Below, in pieces: positions 26,290-34,264 of a DNA stretch of 64,000 bases; within the stretch, counting starts at the first letter, position 1; every line of letters starts with the position of its first letter. The notes below the pieces were generated by a model. The model was not told the DNA's origin. It ran no database searches and saw only the letters and a list, made by a program, of their open reading frames with translations. The DNA comes from CAZQQN01 sp964595485 (lineage in GTDB: Bacteria; Bacteroidota; Bacteroidia; CAILMK01; CAYYUA01), in contig CAZQQN010000012.1 in the NCBI GenBank assembly GCA_964595485.1, forward strand, positions 12,032-76,031, given 5' to 3'. The translations under genes were made by a program, and so were the position numbers.

Positions 26290-27375
26290 ATGAAACGAAC
26301 ATTAAGCATAGCTTTAATTTTTCTCTTGACTTTAGGGATTGTCGCTGTGGAAGCAGGAAACCCGGAACGAAGAGGCCAAGGAGGGGCCACTGAGTTACTC
26401 ATAAATCCATGGCCTCGTATTAGCGGCTGGCATGGTGCTAACATGGCTAGTATAAAAGGCGTTGAAGCTATTAGAAGTAATGTGGGTGGCTTGGTTTCCA
26501 CTGATAATTTAGAAATGAATGTAGCTCATTCTAAATACTTGCTGGGTTCTGGGATCACAATGAATGCTTTTGGGTTCTCCAAAACGCTTGGGGAGCGAAA
26601 TACCAATGCGATTGGTGTCAGCGTTTCTTCCTTTAACGTTGGTGATATCGAAAAAACCACCGTTCAACAGCCAGAAGGAGGAATTGGTACTTTCAATCCC
26701 AGTGTAGTTAACATTACAACTGCCTATTCTAAGCGGTTTTCTAATGCCATTAAAGGTGGTGCAGCTTTCAGGGTTATTTCTGAATCGCTGTCTGATGTTA
26801 ACGCTACCGGTGTAGCAATTGATGCTGGTATTCAGTACTCTACAAACCTTGGAAATGCTGAAAAAAGAAATTCCCACTTTGGTGTTGCCCTTAGAAATGT
26901 TGGGACACCGATGCAGTTTAGTGGTGATGGCTTATCAAATCGCGCGACAATTCAGGGTAGTAATTATACACAAACTATGCAAGTTCGTTCCTCCTCCTTT
27001 GAAATACCCTCTTTATTGTCAATAAGTGTGGCTCAGGATATGTATTTTGGTAAGGAAGATGGCCAAAAGCTATCGCTGGCAGGCAAGTTTACTTCCAATT
27101 CCTTCACCAAAGATCAATACACTTTTGGTTTAGAGTATGGACTTAATGAAATTATTCATTTAAGAGGAGGCCTCCTTTTCGAAGACGGTATATTCGAGGA
27201 AGAAGAAAGCACTACCGTTTATACTGGCCCTTCAGCTGGTTTTTCTGTGGATATTCCTTTTGGTGAGGAGAAAGAAGATCAGGAATATCGAAGTAGTTTT
27301 ACCCTTGATTACTCTTACCGAGCTACCACGAATTTTGACGGTGTACATTCTATCGGCGTCAATTTAACGCTTTGA
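26290..27375 (+). CDS. PorV/PorQ family outer-membrane protein
   Basis: 361 aa. Signal peptide 1-23, then a beta-barrel with repeated amphipathic strands; the phrases GATELLINPWPR, EMNVAHSKYL and the FadL-like layout match the PorV/PorQ family (UPF0164). PorV proper is an attachment-complex subunit of type IX secretion that delivers cargo to the PorU sortase. Whether this copy does so is not known; it could be a cluster-specific paralogue. It starts 20 bp after the secreted protein and is followed by a strong terminator, which closes the trio. Confidence 0.75.
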   Translation: MKRTLSIALIFLLTLGIVAVEAGNPERRGQGGATELLINPWPRISGWHGANMASIKGVEAIRSNVGGLVSTDNLEMNVAHSKYLLGSGITMNAFGFSKTLGERNTNAIGVSVSSFNVGDIEKTTVQQPEGGIGTFNPSVVNITTAYSKRFSNAIKGGAAFRVISESLSDVNATGVAIDAGIQYSTNLGNAEKRNSHFGVALRNVGTPMQFSGDGLSNRATIQGSNYTQTMQVRSSSFEIPSLLSISVAQDMYFGKEDGQKLSLAGKFTSNSFTKDQYTFGLEYGLNEIIHLRGGLLFEDGIFEEEESTTVYTGPSAGFSVDIPFGEEKEDQEYRSSFTLDYSYRATTNFDGVHSIGVNLTL

Positions 27376-27401
27376 TAAAATCTTAAAATTTATTAACTTG
27401 G

Positions 27402-27438
27402 AAACGTTCTGATCATTTAATCAGGACGTTTTTTTTTG
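27402..27438 (+). terminator. Rho-independent terminator of the receptor/secreted/PorV-like cluster
   Basis: Arms AAACGTTCTGAT (27402-27413) and ATCAGGACGTTT (27420-27431) pair over 12 bp with one G-T wobble around a 6-nt loop, followed by a run of T ending at 27438. Clear terminator 26 bp after the PorV-like stop codon. Confidence 0.9.
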
Positions 27439-27478
27439 GTAATCCTCGGTTAAAATTCAAATACTAAATTGAACAACG

Positions 27479-27949
27479 ATGTCAGAATATTTCTCCAAAG
27501 AAGGTCTTGAAAATTTAAGGCAAGAGCTTGAGCATTTGAAAACTGTTGAAAGACGCCGTGTGTCTGAAGCTATCTCTGAAGCGGCCTCAAAAGGTGATCT
27601 TAGTGAAAATGCCGAATATGAAGCTGCTAAAGAGGAGCAAAAAAAACTAGAATCAAAAATAGGTGAATTGGAGAAAACCTATAATGAGGCCAAAGTGGTG
27701 GATGAGTCGAAATTGGATACTTCCAAGGTGAATGCCTTATCCACTGTAAGGATTAAAAATCACAATACGGGAAAAGAAATGCGTTATAAGCTGGTTTCTC
27801 AAAAAGAAGCCAATATAAAAGAGGGTAAAATTTCCACCGCTTCTCCTATTGGTCAAGCTTTGATGGGTAAGAAGGTAGGCGACATAGCCGAAGCAGAGGT
27901 ACCCGCAGGTACCCTCAAACTTGAAATACTTGAAATAACCATTGAATAA
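27479..27949 (+). CDS. greA: Transcription elongation factor GreA
   Basis: 156 aa factor that rescues backtracked RNA polymerase by stimulating transcript cleavage. The N-terminal coiled coil (1-75) includes SEAASKGDLSENAEYEAAKEEQ with the tip acidic residues, and the C-terminal FKBP-like domain contains SPIGQALMGKKVGD. ATG at 27479, 41 bp after the terminator of the preceding cluster. The HIT gene follows 50 bp later and may share its transcript. Confidence 0.97.
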   Translation: MSEYFSKEGLENLRQELEHLKTVERRRVSEAISEAASKGDLSENAEYEAAKEEQKKLESKIGELEKTYNEAKVVDESKLDTSKVNALSTVRIKNHNTGKEMRYKLVSQKEANIKEGKISTASPIGQALMGKKVGDIAEAEVPAGTLKLEILEITIE

Positions 27950-27999
27950 AAACTGGAAACCTAACTGACAATCAATTAAAGATTTGATAGAAAGCTATC

Positions 28000-28401
28000 A
28001 TGGCAACATTATTTTCGAAAATTATTAAAGGGGAAATACCCTCTTATAAAATCGCAGATAGCGAAGACTTTTATGCTTTTCTAGATGTAAATCCATTGGC
28101 TAAGGGCCATACATTGGTGGTGCCTAAAAAAGAAGTGGACTATTTATTCCATTTGGAAGATGATTTATTAGGGCGAATGCAAATCTTTGCCAAAAAAGTA
28201 GCATTAGCCATTGAACAGGAGGTAAGCTGCGAGCGGATCGGAGTTACTGTTTTAGGTTTAGAGGTGCCCCACGCTCATATTCATTTAATACCGATTAATA
28301 ACGAGACTGATATCGATTTCAAAAAGCCACGGGTTAAGCTCACTGAAAACGAAATGAGCGCTATTGCTGAAAAGATTCAAGAAAAAGTTAAGTTGGATTG
28401 A
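28000..28401 (+). CDS. HIT family nucleotide-binding hydrolase
   Basis: 133 aa small hydrolase of the histidine-triad superfamily (Hint/PKCI type), cytoplasmic. The catalytic HxHxHxx motif is visible as VPHAHIHLIPI (about residues 90-100), and the N-terminal FSKIIKGEIPSYKI and PLAKGHTLVVPKKE are typical. The likely activity is hydrolysis of nucleotidyl phosphoramidates such as AMP-lysine; physiological substrate is uncertain. It follows greA and converges on ruvC. Confidence 0.93.
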   Translation: MATLFSKIIKGEIPSYKIADSEDFYAFLDVNPLAKGHTLVVPKKEVDYLFHLEDDLLGRMQIFAKKVALAIEQEVSCERIGVTVLGLEVPHAHIHLIPINNETDIDFKKPRVKLTENEMSAIAEKIQEKVKLD

Positions 28402-28464
28402 TTGGTTACCTTGCCTAAATTCTTCTTTAACTATTAGGCAGGCTCAGATAGGCCTAAGAAATCA

Positions 28465-29022
28465 TTAACGAATTTTATCAGGATTGTCATTAATGAAAGA
28501 CTGCCAAGAGCTATATTTTTTGGCGTTTCCCTTACCCTGTTCTTGAAATGAATGGCAAACAGCGACAGCCATGCCGTCTGAGGCATCCAATTGTTCAGGT
28601 ATCGCATCCAGGCTTAAAAGGGTTTTCAGCATGCCGGCTACTTGTTCTTTTGAGGCATTGCCATTTCCGGTAATCGATTGCTTGATCTTTCTTGGAGCAT
28701 ATTCGAAAATAGGAATATCTCGGTAAAGACCCGCAGCCATAGCCACCCCCTGTGCTCGGCCAAGCTTCAGCATAGATTGCACGTTCTTACCGTAAAAAGG
28801 CGCCTCTATCGCAAGCTCATCGGGTTTGTACTCTTCAATGAGGTTTAAAGAACGTTCAAATATTTTACGAAGCTTTACCATGTTATCCTTGTACTTATTC
28901 AGGTGAATGATACCGTAATTCTGGGTAGTAAGTGATTTACCATTAAGCTGAATAAGACCGTAGCCCATAATGGCAGTACCTGGATCAATGCCCAATATGA
29001 ATTTTTCTGAATGAGACCCCAT
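28465..29022 (-). CDS. ruvC: Holliday junction resolvase RuvC
   Basis: 185 aa endonuclease that cuts Holliday junctions with RuvAB. The four catalytic acidic residues can be placed: Asp13 (GIDPGTAIMGYG), Glu73 (AIEAPFYG), Asp146 and Asp149 (QLDASDGMAVAVCH). Length is normal. ATG at 29022. A TAATTTTG -7-like element lies about 40 bp upstream without a clear -33. ruvA/ruvB are not in the window. Confidence 0.97.
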   Translation of the reverse strand: MGSHSEKFILGIDPGTAIMGYGLIQLNGKSLTTQNYGIIHLNKYKDNMVKLRKIFERSLNLIEEYKPDELAIEAPFYGKNVQSMLKLGRAQGVAMAAGLYRDIPIFEYAPRKIKQSITGNGNASKEQVAGMLKTLLSLDAIPEQLDASDGMAVAVCHSFQEQGKGNAKKYSSWQSFINDNPDKIR

Positions 29023-29204
29023 TGTCTACTACCCTCTGGTTGAAAATTTCTATACTACCAAAATTAGCCATTTTCAAAGAAAGGTGATGGGGATATTAGC
29101 TAATTTGCTTTTATTTTTGAAAATCGATAATGTGAGATTTATGTATTTTTTTAGGTAAACCAGTATTCACTTTCTGAACTTTGCATTAAAACCCTTCATA
29201 GCCT

Positions 29205-30197
29205 TTGAATTGGTGGAAAAAATACCAGGATAAAATTTTATTGGTCCTCAAATGGCTAATTTTTGGTGTAACTATTATTTATGTTTACAAGGTAACTTTT
29301 CAAAGCCAGGATTTTGATAAACTTATAGGGAGCATTAATAGGTTTGACGTTTACAGCTTGGTGCTATTGGGTGCCACTTGTTTACTGATGATCGCTAATT
29401 GGGGTTTAGAAGCCTTGAAATGGCAAACTTTGCTGAAGTATATTCAGGAGATTCGCTGGTTTACAGCTTTCAGAGCTGTTATGAGCGGGGTAACAGTTAG
29501 TTCCATTATGCCCAACAGGTTAGCTGAGTATTTGGGTCGTATATTTTACATTCCTCCCCAGAAGAGGGTTAAAACAATCATTGCAACATTAGTTGGTAGT
29601 TTTGCCCAAACTTTTATTACCGTTTTAACCGGCTCAGTGGCATTCTTATTTTATTTCCGAAGTGTACAGCCAGAGAATATCTACATCTTTTATATTTTAT
29701 TAGCTTTAGTGATCGGCTTGAATGGCATTCTTGTCTTATTGTATTTTAATGTTGCGTTAGTTAACCGTTTGATACCGACTAAGTCTTACTTGATCCGTTT
29801 TAAACAATACCTGAAAATTTTGGCTTATTTTCACTCATATGGGTTGACCAAGGTCTTGGTTTATAGTTTATTACGTTATGTCGTATTTCTAACGCAATTC
29901 ATTCTGCTGTTATATGCTTTTGGAGTCCATTTACGAATTGTAGAGGCTTTAATTAGTATCCCACTTAATTTTTTTGCACAAGCAGTCATACCCACCATAG
30001 CATTAACTGAATTAGGGGTTAGAGGGGCAACAGCTATTCATTTCATTGGTTATTACACAGGTGCTGAATCTAATATTTTATTAGGGTCTTACACGCTTTG
30101 GGTTATTAACCTCTTATTACCAGCAGTCTTAGGGGCTATTTTCCTGGTAATACAGAATACAAATAATAAACGCCTTAACGCTTCAAGCGAGGAATGA
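29205..30197 (+). CDS. Flippase-like membrane protein (UPF0104/LPG synthase TM family)
   Basis: 330 aa with about eight hydrophobic segments, matching the lysylphosphatidylglycerol synthase transmembrane/YbhN-like family. Members are thought to flip or transport lipids, or lipid-linked intermediates (family knowledge, weak). The start is a TTG at 29205 (LNWWKKYQDK); a TAG just upstream (29199) rules out extension and no ATG occurs until deep in the protein. The MPNRLAEYLGRI motif (about residues 104-115) is typical. Its TGA overlaps the ATG of the glycosyltransferase by 4 bp, implying coupled translation. Confidence 0.85.
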   Translation: MNWWKKYQDKILLVLKWLIFGVTIIYVYKVTFQSQDFDKLIGSINRFDVYSLVLLGATCLLMIANWGLEALKWQTLLKYIQEIRWFTAFRAVMSGVTVSSIMPNRLAEYLGRIFYIPPQKRVKTIIATLVGSFAQTFITVLTGSVAFLFYFRSVQPENIYIFYILLALVIGLNGILVLLYFNVALVNRLIPTKSYLIRFKQYLKILAYFHSYGLTKVLVYSLLRYVVFLTQFILLLYAFGVHLRIVEALISIPLNFFAQAVIPTIALTELGVRGATAIHFIGYYTGAESNILLGSYTLWVINLLLPAVLGAIFLVIQNTNNKRLNASSEE

Positions 30198-31345
30198 ATA
30201 CGCCTATCGTTTCCATAGCACTCCTTTACCTGGTTTTAGTAACCTGGTTCATTATTGGTTGGTATCGAATTCCCTATTTCAGAAAAAAGCGCGAAGGCCA
30301 AAAAAGTAAAAATGAAACGCCTTTTTTTACAGTGATTATACCAGCACGTAATGAAGCTGAACGGATACAGGCTTGTTTAGAAGGCATTCTGCGCCAGGAT
30401 TTAACCAGGGAAAACTTCGAGGTTTTTGTCGTAAATGACCACTCAGATGATGAAACATGCGAGGTTGTGAAGGCATTTCAACAAAGATATGCCGGGTTCC
30501 AGCTGCACCTATTACAGTCGCCAGAAACCCACGAAATTCAATTCGTAGCTTATAAAAAACAAGCAATACAACATGGAATAAAATATGCCAATGGTGATTG
30601 GATCGTAACCACGGATGCGGATTGTGTACCTTCCTCTGAATGGCTATCAACCCTGAGTGCCTATATCCGGGAAAATCGACCTGTGATGGTATCAGGACCA
30701 GTACAGTTTTCCCCTGTTAATACAGCTTTTAGCGCTATGCAGGCTTTGGAATTCATGGGTTTAATTGCTATAGGTGCCGCATCCCTAAAAAACAATGCGC
30801 CTAATATGTGTAATGGGGCTAATTTAGCTTACCGAAAAGCTGTTTTCCATGAGGTAAACGGCTTCAGTGGCTATTACCACCTGGCCTCCGGTGATGATGA
30901 GTTTCTCCTCTACAAAGTCTTTCAAAAATATCCGCAACATGTCAAGTTTCTCAAGAACCGGGAAGCCGTTGTTACCACATCACCGCTATATTCTTTGCAT
31001 GATTTCCTGCAACAAAGGAAGCGATGGGTTTCAAAGGGCAGGGCTTATAAGCAATGGAGCACTATCCTGGTAATCTACTTTGTGGGGTTATACCACCTTG
31101 GCATAATAGGGAGTTTAGTAGGTTGGTTAGCTGGTGTTAGCCCCGGAATTTGGCCTTTAATCCTTATCGGGTTTAAGATGGGCATAGAATTCCTATTTTT
31201 GTTACCGGTTAGCAAGTTCTTTCAGCAAAGGCGTTTGATGTCATTTTATTTTCCTGCGGGATTGCTTTACCCGTTTTACGTAGTATCGATAGCAATTTAT
31301 GCCAATCTTGGCGGCTATACCTGGAAATCACGTAAAGTTCGATAA
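30194..31345 (+). CDS. Membrane glycosyltransferase family 2
   Basis: 383 aa. An N-terminal membrane segment (5-24), a GT-A catalytic domain (about 45-280) with VVNDHSDDET, TTDADC (metal/sugar-nucleotide binding), GDDEFLL and QQRKRWVSKG (the QxxRW-like motif of processive or lipid-linked transferases), then three C-terminal hydrophobic segments. It should transfer a sugar at the cytoplasmic face of the inner membrane; the acceptor is unknown. It overlaps the flippase-like gene by 4 bp and abuts the next ATG, so the pair may make and move a glycolipid (inference). Confidence 0.9.
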   Translation: MNTPIVSIALLYLVLVTWFIIGWYRIPYFRKKREGQKSKNETPFFTVIIPARNEAERIQACLEGILRQDLTRENFEVFVVNDHSDDETCEVVKAFQQRYAGFQLHLLQSPETHEIQFVAYKKQAIQHGIKYANGDWIVTTDADCVPSSEWLSTLSAYIRENRPVMVSGPVQFSPVNTAFSAMQALEFMGLIAIGAASLKNNAPNMCNGANLAYRKAVFHEVNGFSGYYHLASGDDEFLLYKVFQKYPQHVKFLKNREAVVTTSPLYSLHDFLQQRKRWVSKGRAYKQWSTILVIYFVGLYHLGIIGSLVGWLAGVSPGIWPLILIGFKMGIEFLFLLPVSKFFQQRRLMSFYFPAGLLYPFYVVSIAIYANLGGYTWKSRKVR

Positions 31346-31627
31346 ATGGAAATTCGAGAAGTTGAGCACGATATCCTGGGTTGTTTAACCTTTTTTGAAC
31401 CGTTTGATAAAATCATTGAGGAGGTGAACGCAAAACCCAACGTGGTCAGAGATGCCTTACGTAATTTGATTGCCAGGAAATATGTGGCTCCGTTCCATTA
31501 CAATGAAAATAAAGGCCGTTTTGAGCAAGCTTTCCTATACGATAGCGATAACCTGGCAGAGTATTATTTCAGTGCTACCCAAAAAGGCATTGACCTTTAC
31601 GGAAAAGGTTCAGTAACCGATGAATGA
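31346..31627 (+). CDS. Small protein, probable winged-helix-like domain
   Basis: 93 aa, ATG immediately after the TAA of the glycosyltransferase and overlapping the next gene by 8 bp. The sequence VEHDILGCLTFFEPFDKIIEEV...VVRDALRNLIARKYVAPF resembles a winged helix-turn-helix with a recognition helix near 35-50 and a wing (HYNENKGRFEQAF). No partner domain. It could be a transcription factor or simply a protein-interaction module; its tight position between membrane genes makes a local regulatory role possible but unproven. Confidence 0.65.
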   Translation: MEIREVEHDILGCLTFFEPFDKIIEEVNAKPNVVRDALRNLIARKYVAPFHYNENKGRFEQAFLYDSDNLAEYYFSATQKGIDLYGKGSVTDE

Positions 31628-32840
31628 ATACCCAAAGCAAACCGGAAAATCACCAGGTTACTATGCTTGGTTACGGCTTCGCAAAAACAAACTGGCCGTG
31701 GCTGGGATGGTATTTATAGTTATAACCATCATTATCGCACTTCTTGGACCTTTGCTTTTGCCTGATTCCTCCCGCAATGCGAATAACATGATGCTTGAGA
31801 TTGAAATGAAAAAGCCAGGGTTTTCCGTGGATGTGCTAAGGGTGCAGAAAAATGGTGAGCCACCTAAAAATAACCTTTTCAAAACTATTTGGCAGGGAAA
31901 GAATTTACCATACCGGGATATCCCAATAGCAAATTATCGGTTTGAAAAGGATGAGCTAGTATTTTATCGGTATATTGGAGATAACGAGAAAAAAGGACAA
32001 AAAGAAACCATTCGATTGGCTGATGTTTGCTTTGGCCTTTCACCCGAGAATGCTGAATATCATTACAAAGGTGATAGTATCTCATTCAAGGATTATCAGG
32101 GTAAAATACAATCTCATGAAATTAGTAATTTGAAAACCAAGGTAAAAGACTATCACATAGCCCATAGAACCTATTGGCTTGGAACGGATCGCTTTGGACG
32201 GGATATGCTCAGTCGTATACTGTTGGGGACCCGTATTTCTCTTACCGTTGGTTTGATAGCCGTTGGAATTTCCTTAATAGTAGGCATTGCGATTGGCTCT
32301 TTAGGCGGGTTTTTCAGGGGATGGGTCGATGATGTTGTCGTTTGGTTAATCAATGTTGTTTGGTCCATACCAACGCTTTTACTGGTTATTTCTCTTAGTA
32401 TGGCATTGGGAAAAGGTATTTGGCAAGTTTTTGTGGCTGTTGGCTTAACCATGTGGGTTGAGGTAGCACGTGTGGTAAGGGGCCAGATTATTAGTATCCG
32501 GGAAAGTGGTTATGTAGAGGCTGGCATTGCTTTAGGATTGAAAAATTTCCGTATCATTTCACGGCATATAATACCCAATATATTGGGTCCTGTAATTGTT
32601 ATATCTGCGGCAAATTTTGCCACTGCCATTCTTTTAGAAGCAGGTTTAAGCTTCCTCGGGATAGGTGTTCAGCCACCCACTCCTGCTTGGGGGTATATGA
32701 TCAATGACCACAGGGGCTTCATCATCCTGGATTCAGCTTACCTGGCTATTTTACCCGGCATTGCCATAATGCTGATGGTACTGGCTTTTTATTTAGTTGG
32801 TAACGGTTTGAGGGATGCCATGGATGTGAAGATGGATTAA
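31620..32840 (+). CDS. ABC transporter permease, DppC/OppC-like
   Basis: 406 aa inner-membrane permease of the peptide/nickel type. An N-terminal TM (about 22-45) is followed by a large non-membrane insertion (about 50-180), then five TM segments and the coupling EAA motif (EAGIALGLKNFRIISRHIIPNILG). The usual DppC is about 290-300 aa; the extra length is the periplasmic insertion, an arrangement I recall in Bacteroidota homologues. WLGTDRFGRDMLSRIL is the family signature. No DppB, ATPase or binding-protein genes are near, so its partners must lie elsewhere. Confidence 0.88.
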   Translation: MNEYPKQTGKSPGYYAWLRLRKNKLAVAGMVFIVITIIIALLGPLLLPDSSRNANNMMLEIEMKKPGFSVDVLRVQKNGEPPKNNLFKTIWQGKNLPYRDIPIANYRFEKDELVFYRYIGDNEKKGQKETIRLADVCFGLSPENAEYHYKGDSISFKDYQGKIQSHEISNLKTKVKDYHIAHRTYWLGTDRFGRDMLSRILLGTRISLTVGLIAVGISLIVGIAIGSLGGFFRGWVDDVVVWLINVVWSIPTLLLVISLSMALGKGIWQVFVAVGLTMWVEVARVVRGQIISIRESGYVEAGIALGLKNFRIISRHIIPNILGPVIVISAANFATAILLEAGLSFLGIGVQPPTPAWGYMINDHRGFIILDSAYLAILPGIAIMLMVLAFYLVGNGLRDAMDVKMD

Positions 32841-32943
32841 TGCTGCTTATTACAATCCCTTACCAATAATTCTACCAAATAGTTCGGGTGTCAGTGGCTT
32901 AAGCTAATTCCAACCCCAAGATTTTTGAGTAAGGCAGGCTACT

Positions 32944-34164
32944 TTAATGGCTATGCCCCCCGCCACTACCAGATTGCATTTCCCTTAGCAGGTAATGGGC
33001 ATTTTGAGTGACCAGCCTTGCATTTTCAGGTAATTGGCTATCGTCAAGTTTTACCTGGGTATAGCCTCCGTCTGTTGGGCCTTTGTTTACCTCCAATCTT
33101 TTAAAGGTAAGGAGCTCAGTTTTTTTATCCGCGGTACTGTAAAAGATATAGTGATGATCTTTATCCATTACAACGCCGGACTCCGGTAAAGCTTTGCCGG
33201 ATGCGGTATCTATTATGACCCTGGCATCCACGTACATTCCGGGTAATAATTGATCATAGTCTTTTTTAAGTTCAGCATGCATTCGAACCGCCTTACGATC
33301 ATTCTCCAGGGCTTTACCGGTGGCAAAAATTTCTGCCACCATAGGCTCATCACTTTGTTCGTTCGCCAGTGTGAAAAGTACCCGCTGACCTTTTTTAACT
33401 TTTGTAATATTTTCCTCGTAAACCATAAGGTCAATATGAATGTGATGATTATCTACCAATTCAAAAAGGGTTGATTGAGATTCAACGTATTGCCCCATTT
33501 TGATAGGGATGTTTCTTACATATCCTTTTATAGGCGCTTTTACAGCTACTTGTTCTTGCACTTTATCCGCTGAAAGGTTTTTGGGATCAATATTAATTGA
33601 GCGTAACTGGGAAGCTAACGACTGGACTTTAGCCTTTAAAGAACGGTAATTGGATTGAACCTTTTGAAATTCACGTTCTGAACCCACATCATCATCATAA
33701 AGGTCTTTTTTTCGCTTGTATTCAGCTTTTACGAATTCTAATTCACTAACAGCTTTCAGGTAATTCTCCTGTAGCTTAGCAAAGGCAGGATCTTCCAGGT
33801 AGGCAAGGATCTGGCCTTTCTCCACGAACTCACCCGGTAAAACTTGAATAGCCTTCACCATTCCGCCCATCATAGCGTTAACTTTGGCTTCATTCTGAGG
33901 TGGCAATTCCAGGCGACCTGTGGCTTTAACAGTATTTTTGAGATTCATTGAAGAAAAAGGCCCCATTTGAATATTTCCTTTTGCTAATTGAGTTCGGGTA
34001 AGTTCCACCTTGTTTTCTCTTTCACCATGATCTTGGTGGTCATGTTTCTCTTCTTCCTTTGTTTGTTCGGTTTCAGGTGAGCCACCTTTTTCCTTATCTT
34101 GCGAACAAGCCATGGCACCAAGGAATGAGAACAGAAGGGTTCTTATGATTATTTTACTCTGCAT
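32944..34164 (-). CDS. RND efflux periplasmic adaptor lipoprotein (CzcB/CusB type)
   Basis: 406 aa membrane-fusion protein. A lipobox (FSFLGAMAC, Cys about 20) marks it as a lipoprotein; a His/Asp/Glu-rich stretch follows (EEEKHDHQDHGERE), plausible for metal capture. Then barrel-sandwich and coiled-coil hairpin (about 80-200; lipoyl half-motifs GGMVKAIQVLPGEFVEKGQ and VKAPIKGYVRNI), beta-barrel and membrane-proximal domains, and a His-rich C-terminus (GSGGGHSH). It links the inner-membrane pump to the outer-membrane channel. Third gene on the minus strand of the efflux locus, 100 bp after the pump gene. Confidence 0.92.
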   Translation of the reverse strand: MQSKIIIRTLLFSFLGAMACSQDKEKGGSPETEQTKEEEKHDHQDHGERENKVELTRTQLAKGNIQMGPFSSMNLKNTVKATGRLELPPQNEAKVNAMMGGMVKAIQVLPGEFVEKGQILAYLEDPAFAKLQENYLKAVSELEFVKAEYKRKKDLYDDDVGSEREFQKVQSNYRSLKAKVQSLASQLRSINIDPKNLSADKVQEQVAVKAPIKGYVRNIPIKMGQYVESQSTLFELVDNHHIHIDLMVYEENITKVKKGQRVLFTLANEQSDEPMVAEIFATGKALENDRKAVRMHAELKKDYDQLLPGMYVDARVIIDTASGKALPESGVVMDKDHHYIFYSTADKKTELLTFKRLEVNKGPTDGGYTQVKLDDSQLPENARLVTQNAHYLLREMQSGSGGGHSH

Positions 34165-34264
34165 AGCGATCTATTGTTTTTATTGTAACGCTTAGTTTTC
34201 TACTGACTACTTATTGTTTTAAGAAGCTTTTAAAAATGAACTTTGACTTATTGAAAGTTTTAAT

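Noticed and set aside
26290..27375. Calling this gene porV itself
   Set aside because: The family fits, but its position in a receptor/secreted-protein cluster and the lack of other T9SS genes nearby make a paralogue equally likely.
28412..28440. Terminator between the HIT gene and ruvC
   Set aside because: TGCCTAA/TTAGGCA can pair, but the 15-nt loop is long and there is no T-run on either side.
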